A stretch of DNA of 11,355 bases from JAWLCG01 sp041687295 (lineage in GTDB: Bacteria > Planctomycetota > Phycisphaerae > SM23-33 > FEN-1343). The notes beneath the pieces are model-generated. The model saw only the letters and a list, made by a program, of their open reading frames with translations, did no database searches and was not told where the DNA came from. The position numbers and the translations under genes were made by a program. The DNA is taken from assembly GCA_041687295.1 (NCBI GenBank), contig JAWLCG010000143.1:1-11355 (forward strand), given 5' to 3'. This document shows positions 6,322 to 11,355 of the stretch, piece after piece (positions within the stretch are counted from its first letter, which is position 1; each line of letters begins with the position of its first letter).

Positions 6322-7461
6322 TTAATACTTACCGTAGGTGCGGGCGGTCTCGACCATGGCGTGGAGGTTGGCATCGGGGGTGTCGCGCCCGCACTGGTCG
6401 CCGGTGGAGAGGATGAACCGCCCACCGGCGGCGGCGTCGTCGATCGCCTTCTTCGACGCGGCCACCACGTCGTCCACGCTTCCGCGGAGCATGACGTTGG
6501 TGGTGTGCAGGTTGCCCTTGAGTGTGATGCGGTGGCCGAAGCGGCGCTTCAACTCGGCCAGGTCGCAGTCGCCCATGGGGGGCACCTCGAGCGGGTCGAT
6601 GACGGTGAGGCTGGTCTCCTCGGCCATGATCTTCACAAGGTTCGTCTCGGGTCCGCAGGAGTGGATCTGCGTGGGGATGCCCGCGGCGGTGGCCAGGTCG
6701 ATGGCCCGCTTGACGGCGGGGAAGGCGTACTTGCGGAAGATCTCGACGGTCTGGAACACCAGCGTGCCCGAGCCGCCGACGCAGAGGAAGTCCGGCCGAT
6801 CGGCGGGGGCCAGGGCCATCAGGTCATTGAAGCGTCGCTCGACGACGGCGACGCGCTGCTCGGCGATCCGTTCGTACGTAGCGGGGTTGTCGTAGAGGTC
6901 GAGGATCGACTCCTCGTTGTTCACCACCAGGCTGCCGGTGATGAACAGGCCGACGAGGCCCTGCTCGCCCATGAGCTGCTTGACGCGGCGCAGGCCCTGG
7001 AGGCCGAGGTCGACGGGCTTGACGCCCTCGATGGGCTCGAAGCGCTGCGGCTCGGCCGGCAGGTTGATCTTGGCCGGGTCGACGCCGGCGGTGGGGGGGT
7101 CGGCGACGTAGTAGACGTCGACGGTCGGCTCCCATCGCCGCTGGCCGTTCTCGACGAGGCAACGCTGCGTGACGATCCGCTGATCGCTGCGGAAGACGAT
7201 GTATCGCTCCCAGGGCCTCTCGTCCACCGGGTCGCTGGGCCAGCGGAAGGGGAAGTAGCCGTCCATCACCGCGTCGATGTCGAAGTGCTTCGCGCAGTCG
7301 ATGTAGGCTTCCCAGATCGGCGGGTTGTTGTAGAGGTAGAGGTCCCAGAATGGCTTGCCGGTCCGCCGGGCGGGGATCATGTTGGAGAAGTCCGGCGCGA
7401 CCGGCACGCAGTCGGGGATGTTGCCGGCGAGGGTTGTGAGGAGGCGTTTGCGGTGGGTCAC
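6322..7461 (-). CDS. URO-D superfamily protein, MtaA/CmuA-like zinc type
   Basis: A 379-residue member of the uroporphyrinogen decarboxylase superfamily. It shows the H-x-C...C zinc motif of corrinoid methyltransferases such as MtaA: IHSCG with His267 and Cys269, and Cys357 in GDQCGRDTP. Other family blocks are LKGNLHT (314-320) and the tail DANLHAMVETARTYGKY (363-379). The arginine-rich N-terminal motif of heme-pathway HemE is absent, so heme synthesis is unlikely; transfer of a methyl group to or from a corrinoid or thiol is the better family-based guess. No corrinoid-binding partner protein is in the window. The start is GTG at 7461, with AGGA (complement of 7469-7472) 7 nt away. Upstream lies a 339-bp spacer with an inverted repeat element, so this gene may have its own promoter; downstream is the six-hairpin-like gene. 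Length is normal for the family. Confidence 0.85.
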   Translation of the reverse strand: MTHRKRLLTTLAGNIPDCVPVAPDFSNMIPARRTGKPFWDLYLYNNPPIWEAYIDCAKHFDIDAVMDGYFPFRWPSDPVDERPWERYIVFRSDQRIVTQRCLVENGQRRWEPTVDVYYVADPPTAGVDPAKINLPAEPQRFEPIEGVKPVDLGLQGLRRVKQLMGEQGLVGLFITGSLVVNNEESILDLYDNPATYERIAEQRVAVVERRFNDLMALAPADRPDFLCVGGSGTLVFQTVEIFRKYAFPAVKRAIDLATAAGIPTQIHSCGPETNLVKIMAEETSLTVIDPLEVPPMGDCDLAELKRRFGHRITLKGNLHTTNVMLRGSVDDVVAASKKAIDDAAAGGRFILSTGDQCGRDTPDANLHAMVETARTYGKY

Positions 7462-7468
7462 GGGGTGG

Positions 7469-7472
7469 TCCT
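7469..7472 (-). promoter_or_regulatory. Ribosome-binding site for the GTG start at 7461
   Basis: On the minus strand AGGA lies 7 nt before GTG-ACC-CAC. The match is modest, but no better in-frame start is near and family homology begins a few residues later. Confidence 0.55.
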
Positions 7473-7514
7473 GGGTTAGTAACGGAGGAACCGATTTGCG
7501 GCTGTGGGGGAGGA

Positions 7515-7751
7515 GGTTAATTCGTTAATCGGTTAATCGGTTAATTGGGCAGAGGCGTAGGGAGAGTCACGCGACGATCCGCAGCCTGGCGCTACCGGCA
7601 CCGCACCGCCCGCAGGCCTTTGGACATTGGTCCGCGGGCCTGCGGGCAGAGGTTGCCAATGGAATACCGTCCGCTATGCGAGTCGAATCTACCACCGGCA
7701 GGTGGAGCCGTCAGTTACGAGTTAACCGATCAGCCAATTAACCAATTAACC
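7515..7751. mobile_element. 237-bp element bounded by inverted octamer arrays (MITE-like, no transposase)
   Basis: The left end (7515-7546) is four tandem octamers: GGTTAATT, CGTTAATC, GGTTAATC, GGTTAATT. The reverse complement of the right end (7720-7751) is GGTTAATT, GGTTAATT, GGCTGATC, GGTTAACT. The two 32-bp ends match at 27 of 32 positions in inverted orientation. The core of about 170 bp has no credible gene. No target-site duplication is visible. It fills most of the 339-bp gap between the GH4 and URO-D-like genes. It could be a miniature mobile element, or a regulator-binding array feeding the URO-D-like gene; the AT-rich ends stand out sharply from the GC-rich surroundings. Confidence 0.5.
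7608..7647. repeat. Strong two-tier hairpin inside the octamer-bounded element
   Basis: GCCCGCAGGCC (7608-7618) pairs perfectly with GGCCTGCGGGC (7637-7647). Inside, GGAC (7622-7625) pairs with GTCC (7630-7633) around the loop ATTG, leaving a 3x3 internal loop (TTT/GCG). There is no T-tract on either strand. It could be the folded core of a mobile repeat or a transcribed structure between the GH4 and URO-D-like genes. Confidence 0.6.
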
Positions 7752-7777
7752 CGTCAGCCCGGCCGCCCGTCTCGCCA

Positions 7778-7794
7778 CCCGCGTTGCCTGCGGG
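7778..7794 (-). terminator. Weak hairpin just downstream of the GH4 gene
   Basis: On the minus strand CCCGC pairs with GCGGG around a 7-nt loop, beginning 6 nt after the TAG stop at 7803-7801. It has only five base pairs and no T-tract, so it is at best a weak or factor-assisted terminator. Its position suits ending the DUF2520-folD-GH4 transcript. Confidence 0.25.
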
Positions 7795-7800
7795 CTCTGC

Positions 7801-9126
7801 CTAGATCTCGACGCTCTTGAACTGCGGCAGGTAGTCGCGGTTCTTTCGGAGCATCTGCTGGGTCATCTTCTTGATCTCGCGGAGGTCCAGCACAGCCGAG
7901 GTCAGCGGATCGTAGCAGATGGCGTGGTAGACCATGGTCGGGTCGCCGGTGAGGGCGGCCTCGACGGCCATCTCCTCGATGGCGACGCTGGTGTTGACCA
8001 GGGCGGCGCACTGGGCGGGCAGGGGCCCGACGTGGATGGCGTTGAACCCGCGGCGGTTGGCGACGACGGGCACCTCGACGCAGGCGTCCTGGGGCACGTT
8101 GTCGATCAGGCCGGTGTTGGGCACGTTGCCGTTGAACTCGAAGGGGTCGCCGCCCATCCGGGCGTTGATGATGGAGGCCGCGTACTCGTGGCCGCGCTCC
8201 AGCGACATCGGGGCGCCCTTGGCGAACCAGTCGTGGACGTCCTTGCGCCACTTCTTCTCGCGGCGGCGGTAGCTCTTGAGGATGAAGGCGTACTCGCCGG
8301 GGTTCCAGTTGGTGCCGTTGATGCAGTACTTCTCGATCAGCTCGGGGCGTTTGCGGAACCAGGCATTGTACTCGGAGTTATGCCCGCTGGACTCGGTGAC
8401 GTAGTAGCCCAGGGCCAGGAACATCTCGTTGCGGACGATCTCGGCGTTGTAGATCTTCTTCTTGGCGACGGCCTTGCGGAGCAGCGGGTAGGCGTCCTGG
8501 CCCTTCCAGTTGTACTGGACGTAGAAGGCCTGGTGGTTGATGCCCGCGCAGACGTAGTCGATCTCGCTCATCGGCGCGCCGATCCACTTGGCGAGCATGC
8601 CCGCGGTGCCCTGGACGCTGTGGCACAGGCCGGTGACCTGGACGGTGCTCTGGCGCTGCATGGCGCGGCAGAGCATGGCCATGGGGTTGGTGTAGTTGAG
8701 CAGGATCGCGTCGGGGCAGTACTTCTCCATGTCGGCGACGATGTCGAGCATGACGGGGATCGTCCGCAGGGCGCGGAAGATGCCGCTGGGCCCGCGGGTG
8801 TCGCCGACGTTGGTGTCGACGCCGAACTTCTTGGGGATCAGGATGTCGTGCTGCCAGACATCCACCCCGCCGGCCAGGATGGTGCACAGGACGGCGTCGG
8901 CGCCCTTGAGGGCCACGGCGCGGTCGGCGGTGGCGATGACCTTGGCGGGGTACTCGCCGCGGTCGACGATGCTCTGGACGGCCCGGCGGGCGAACTCGAG
9001 CCGCTCGGGGTCGATGTCCACGAGCACCAGCTCGGCATCGCGCAGGGTTTCGAACGTCAGGATGTCGCGCACCAGCCCGCGGGTGAACCCCAGGCTGCCG
9101 GCGCCGATGAAGGCGATACGTGCCAC
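7801..9126 (-). CDS. Glycoside hydrolase family 4, alpha-galactosidase (MelA)-like
   Basis: A 441-residue cytoplasmic GH4 enzyme. The family cleaves glycosides through NAD-assisted oxidation at C3 and elimination, with a divalent metal, usually Mn2+. Seen: the NAD-binding start IAFIGAGSLGFTRGLVRD (4-21), VDTNVGDTRGPSGIFRALR (103-121), NYTNPMAM (144-151), the metal-binding GLCHSVQGT (166-174) with Cys168, and AGINHQAFY (194-202) with the second metal ligand His198. The CHSV form of the cysteine motif is the one reported for the alpha-galactosidase subgroup, against CHEV, CDMP and CNVP in other GH4 groups. Alpha-galacturonidase or a related specificity remains possible. The start is GTG at 9126 with a near-ideal GAGGAGGT site 7 nt upstream. 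Only 39 bp separate it from the folD stop, so it is probably in the folD transcript. Length fits MelA (about 450). Confidence 0.92.
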   Translation of the reverse strand: MARIAFIGAGSLGFTRGLVRDILTFETLRDAELVLVDIDPERLEFARRAVQSIVDRGEYPAKVIATADRAVALKGADAVLCTILAGGVDVWQHDILIPKKFGVDTNVGDTRGPSGIFRALRTIPVMLDIVADMEKYCPDAILLNYTNPMAMLCRAMQRQSTVQVTGLCHSVQGTAGMLAKWIGAPMSEIDYVCAGINHQAFYVQYNWKGQDAYPLLRKAVAKKKIYNAEIVRNEMFLALGYYVTESSGHNSEYNAWFRKRPELIEKYCINGTNWNPGEYAFILKSYRRREKKWRKDVHDWFAKGAPMSLERGHEYAASIINARMGGDPFEFNGNVPNTGLIDNVPQDACVEVPVVANRRGFNAIHVGPLPAQCAALVNTSVAIEEMAVEAALTGDPTMVYHAICYDPLTSAVLDLREIKKMTQQMLRKNRDYLPQFKSVEI

Positions 9127-9133
9127 GGATGAA

Positions 9134-9141
9134 ACCTCCTC
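9134..9141 (-). promoter_or_regulatory. Strong ribosome-binding site for the GTG start at 9126
   Basis: GAGGAGGT on the minus strand lies 7 nt before GTG-GCA-CGT. It fixes the GTG start of the GH4 gene, and the first residues then fall directly into the Rossmann strand. A GC hairpin lies just before it. Confidence 0.8.
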
Positions 9142-9144
9142 AGG

Positions 9145-9163
9145 CCCCGGCCCTTTGCCGGGG
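9145..9163 (-). repeat. GC hairpin between folD and the GH4 gene
   Basis: CCCCGGC (9145-9151) and GCCGGGG (9157-9163) form a perfect 7-bp stem with a 5-nt loop. It sits between the folD stop (9168-9166) and the GH4 ribosome-binding site. Without a T-tract it is more likely a partial terminator or mRNA-processing or stability element than a full stop. Confidence 0.45.
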
Positions 9164-9165
9164 GG

Positions 9166-10140
9166 TTAGGCTTGGGCCTGCAGCGCGCAGGCCACGGTGT
9201 TACGTAGAAGCATCTGGACGGTGACGGGCCCGACGCCGCCGGGCACCGGTGTGATCGCGCCGGCCACTTGGCGGACGGCCTGGAAGTCGACGTCGCCCAC
9301 GGTGACCATGCGGGGCTTGCCCTCGGCGTCGCGGGCGGGCTCGCCGGCGGCGTCGAGCGATTCGGGAATGCGGTTGATGGCCACGTCGACGACGATGGCG
9401 CCGGGCTTGACCATCTCGGCCGAGATCAGCGGCGCCAGGTCCGGCGGGGCCTCGCGGTGGACGCGCTGGCTCTTCCACCGCTGCCAGCGGCTCTGGCGCA
9501 CGCCCGTGGCCACGACCAGCACGTCGGCACGGCGGGTGTGGGCCTTCAGGTCGCGCGTGGCGACGTGGCAGACGGTGACGGTAGGCGCCCGGTCGGGCGA
9601 CTGCAGCAGCAGCATGGCGATGGGCTTGCCGACGATCTCGCTATGGCCGACGACGATGGCCTCGGCCCCGGCGAGGTCCTGGCCCGTCGAGCGGAGCAGC
9701 TCGACGGCCGCCATGGCCGTGCAGGGCGCCACGTGGCCCGTCCCGCCGAACAGCCGGCCATAGTTGGCCGTGTGGATGCCCTCGACGTCCTTGACCGGCG
9801 AGAGGGCGTTCTGCACCGCCCGCGGGTCGATGTGTGCCGGCAGGGGCAGCTGCACGATGATGCCGGTGACCTCGACCGCCTGGTTGAGGCGGTGGATCTC
9901 GCCGATCAGCGTGTTCTGGCTGGTCTCGGGGGGCAGTTGCAGCAGGTCGTAGTCGATGCCGACCTCGCGGCAGCTGTGGGCCTGCTTGCGGACGTAGATC
10001 CGCGAGGCCGGCGGGTCGCCCAGCTGCACGGCCACCAGGTGCGGGGTGATGCCCACCGCCCGCAGGTGGCGGACGCGGTCGGCCGTCGCCAGGCGCATCT
10101 GACGGGCCAGGGCCTCGCCGTCGAGCAGGGTCGCCGTCAC
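9166..10140 (-). CDS. folD: FolD-type methylenetetrahydrofolate dehydrogenase/cyclohydrolase with altered active site
   Basis: A 324-residue FolD, which interconverts 5,10-methylene-, methenyl- and 10-formyl-tetrahydrofolate. Seen: PASRIYVRKQAHSC (44-57), GIIVQLPLP (93-101), KDVEGIHTANYGRL (117-130), the nucleotide-binding VVGHSEIVGKP (163-173) and ITPVPGGVGPVTV (296-308). Ungapped comparison with E. coli FolD as I remember it puts Gln53 at the catalytic Lys54 and Glu120 at Asp121; Gln97 (Gln98) is kept. A lysine lies next door at 52. The protein is about 36 residues longer than E. coli FolD, with insertions near 213-240 and 258-277. The GTG start at 10140 overlaps the TGA of the upstream gene (GTGA), giving translational coupling; reading further upstream would only enter that gene in another frame. 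It could be a dehydrogenase-only paralogue or a lineage-specific normal FolD. Confidence 0.93.
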   Translation of the reverse strand: MTATLLDGEALARQMRLATADRVRHLRAVGITPHLVAVQLGDPPASRIYVRKQAHSCREVGIDYDLLQLPPETSQNTLIGEIHRLNQAVEVTGIIVQLPLPAHIDPRAVQNALSPVKDVEGIHTANYGRLFGGTGHVAPCTAMAAVELLRSTGQDLAGAEAIVVGHSEIVGKPIAMLLLQSPDRAPTVTVCHVATRDLKAHTRRADVLVVATGVRQSRWQRWKSQRVHREAPPDLAPLISAEMVKPGAIVVDVAINRIPESLDAAGEPARDAEGKPRMVTVGDVDFQAVRQVAGAITPVPGGVGPVTVQMLLRNTVACALQAQA

Positions 10141-11030
10141 GCCAGCACCTCCCGCAGCCGCCGGGCGGTCGGGCCGTCCAGTCGGCCGGCGTCCTCGGCC
10201 AGGTCGACCGTGCGCCGGCCCAGGTGACAGTAGAGATCCGCCAGGCGATCGTCGGCGATCCGCAGGGCCTCCACGTGCCGCTGCACCGTTCGCACGTCGC
10301 CCCGGGCGATCGGACCGGTCAGGGCCGCCCCCGGGCCCAGGGCGCTGATGTTCTTCGCGGTGGCCGCCACCAGCGGCGCCAGCGCCTGCCGCGCCGGCTG
10401 GCGCCCGATGCCCGCCAGCACCGCCGCCGCGATGGCCGCCTCCTGCAGCGTCGCCAGGTAGTTGCTCGCCATGCAGGCCGAGGCGTGGTACAGGGCCTTG
10501 CGCTGCGGGGTGATCCGCATCGCCACGCACCCGATCGCCCGCGCCAGCGCCAGCATCGTGTCCAGGGCCTCCGGCTCGCCCTCGCAGAAGGCGTAGCAGC
10601 CCACCAGGCTTTCCAGGGCGGCCTCGACAGTCGGGAAGGTCTGCAGCGGGTGAAGACTGGCGGCGCTGGCGTCGCAGGCCTCGGCCAGGCCGGCCAGCAC
10701 CTCCGAGCCCAGCGCCCCCGAGCAGTGCGCCACCACCGCCCCCGGCCGAAGGGCCCGCGCCCGGGCCAACTCGGCTGCCAGCGGCTCGATCGCATCGTCC
10801 GGCACCGTCAGCAGGACCAGTTGGCCCGCACCGGCCGCCTCGACGGGGTCGCGCACGGCCACATCGGGCCCGATCCGCTCGGCCGCCCGGACCGCCGACG
10901 CCCGCGTTCGGCTGGCCAGGGCCACCACTGGATAGCCCGCCCGCGCCGCCAGCACACCGATGGCCGTGCCGACCACGCCGGCACCCACGATGGCGATATC
11001 GGGTTTTTCCGGACCGATCGTGTCGATCAC
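10137..11030 (-). CDS. Rossmann-like protein with DUF2520 domain
   Basis: A 297-residue protein resembling NADP-dependent reductases of the F420-dependent reductase / ketopantoate reductase type. The N-terminal Rossmann motif IAIVGAGVVGTAIG lies at residues 12-25, LTVPDDAI at 74-81 and VVAHCSGALGSEVL at 99-112. The DUF2520 part carries LHPLQTFPTVEAALE (126-140), RKALYHASACMASNYL (177-192) and LTGPIARGDVRTVQRHVEAL (237-256). The family has no settled activity; it is often described only as a putative dehydrogenase. I chose GTG at 11030 because GGAGG (complement of 11039-11043) lies 8 nt upstream and the Rossmann strand begins 11 residues later. Open frame continues to 11348 but would translate promoter-like and repeat DNA. 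It overlaps folD by 4 bp (GTGA), so the two proteins are probably made together. A step in folate or pantothenate-linked metabolism is possible but unproven. Confidence 0.88.
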   Translation of the reverse strand: MIDTIGPEKPDIAIVGAGVVGTAIGVLAARAGYPVVALASRTRASAVRAAERIGPDVAVRDPVEAAGAGQLVLLTVPDDAIEPLAAELARARALRPGAVVAHCSGALGSEVLAGLAEACDASAASLHPLQTFPTVEAALESLVGCYAFCEGEPEALDTMLALARAIGCVAMRITPQRKALYHASACMASNYLATLQEAAIAAAVLAGIGRQPARQALAPLVAATAKNISALGPGAALTGPIARGDVRTVQRHVEALRIADDRLADLYCHLGRRTVDLAEDAGRLDGPTARRLREVLA

Positions 11031-11038
11031 GAAGAGGG

Positions 11039-11043
11039 CCTCC
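11039..11043 (-). promoter_or_regulatory. Ribosome-binding site deciding the GTG start at 11030
   Basis: GGAGG on the minus strand, 8 nt before GTG-ATC-GAC. This argues against the longer upstream open frame, which has no comparable site. Confidence 0.65.
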
Positions 11044-11095
11044 AGATCACACAGCCGACGGGCCAGCCAGGGTTCCACGCATCGATAACCCCCGA

Positions 11096-11122
11096 AGTAT
11101 ACCGTATCTCCTTCCACGTCAA
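11096..11122 (-). promoter_or_regulatory. Putative sigma70-like promoter for DUF2520-folD(-GH4)
   Basis: On the minus strand TTGACG (complement of 11117-11122) and TATACT (complement of 11096-11101) each match consensus at 5 of 6 positions. The spacer is 15 nt, shorter than the usual 17, which lowers confidence. The predicted leader before the GTG at 11030 would be about 60 nt. This is the best promoter-like match I found in the window. Confidence 0.5.
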
Positions 11123-11194
11123 TAGGGCATTGGCCTTCGCCACAGTCTGGCACGCCCGGCGATGGCGCCGCCAGGTTCCTCCCCGCGCCTCCCA

Positions 11195-11223
11195 CCCAAG
11201 CCCACGGGATGCCTTCCGTGGGC
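11195..11223. repeat. Palindromic repeat, family 2
   Basis: CCCAAGCCCACGG (11195-11207) is identical to 2145-2157. GCCCACGG (11200-11207) and CCGTGGGC (11216-11223) form a perfect 8-bp stem with an 8-nt loop. A C9-G-C7 tract follows at 11257-11273. The rest of 11123-11355 holds no gene I can support; it is upstream sequence of the DUF2520 gene. Confidence 0.55.
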
Positions 11224-11355
11224 ATCGGGGCGGGCTGTCGCTGACGCAACCCAACGCCCCCCCCCGCCCCCCCAGGTGCGCCGCCCCGATGGGCGCCAAG
11301 CCCCTTTGGACTGCGGCGAGTCATCGCCGCTTTGGCTTTGCCGCCCACCAGCCAA

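Noticed and set aside
6322..7461. HemE, heme-pathway uroporphyrinogen decarboxylase
   Set aside because: The N-terminal arginine-rich HemE motif is missing and an MtaA-like zinc motif (His267, Cys269, Cys357) is present.
7515..7546. Octamer array read as a CRISPR
   Set aside because: The units are contiguous 8-mers without spacers, and there are no cas genes.
7924..9132. 402-codon plus-strand open frame opposite the GH4 gene
   Set aside because: It is the complement of an unmistakable GH4 coding sequence, with biased composition and no ribosome-binding site or recognisable domain. The similar frames at 5231-6283 and 6280-7479 were rejected for the same reason.
11031..11348. N-terminal extension of the DUF2520 protein
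   Set aside because: The extra 106 residues would translate a promoter-like pair, a palindromic repeat and a C-rich tract. The GTG at 11030 has a GGAGG site and directly precedes the Rossmann fold.

Overview
The window is about two-thirds G+C and gene-dense. Its content suggests an anaerobic or fermentative bacterium of the Planctomycetota (Phycisphaerae-like) or a nearby PVC lineage. This is inferred from the mix of Gfo/Idh/MocA oxidoreductases, a URO-D-type protein, a family 4 glycosidase, microcompartment genes and palindromic intergenic repeats. No rRNA, tRNA or other taxonomic marker is present, so the placement is tentative.

Plus strand, 1-4727. After a short leader with two hairpins comes a two-gene bacterial microcompartment (BMC) redox module. 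It consists of a PduS/RnfC-like flavin and iron-sulfur protein (153-1481) and a PduT-like tandem-BMC shell protein that keeps the pore cysteine used for an Fe-S cluster (1538-2098). This looks like the edge of a larger BMC locus lying to the left, because no signature enzyme or other shell gene is in view. A 172-bp gap with a degenerate palindromic repeat separates it from two consecutive Gfo/Idh/MocA genes (2271-3536 and 3591-4727). The first lacks the usual EKP lysine, while the second has it.

Convergence point, 4723-4825. A roughly 70-nt near-perfect hairpin, belonging to a repeat family seen three times in the window, supplies the stop codon of the second oxidoreductase and separates the plus-strand genes from the minus-strand block.

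Minus strand, 11030 down to 4826. Read in the direction of transcription: a Rossmann/DUF2520 protein, folD (4-bp GTGA overlap), a GH4 alpha-galactosidase-like enzyme 39 bp further on, a 339-bp spacer holding an inverted pair of octamer arrays around a strong hairpin, a zinc-type URO-D/MtaA-like protein, and a cytoplasmic six-hairpin-glycosidase-like protein. All genes show strong or acceptable ribosome-binding sites, and three of the minus-strand genes plus folD begin with GTG.

Taken together, the right-hand genes look like a cytoplasmic carbohydrate-processing set rich in NAD-dependent chemistry, mixed with one-carbon functions (FolD, URO-D-like). The FolD is unusual because two catalytic positions known from other FolD proteins are replaced. 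The links between the blocks (sugar side-chain removal, demethylation, microcompartment catabolism) are hypotheses from gene order and motifs only.
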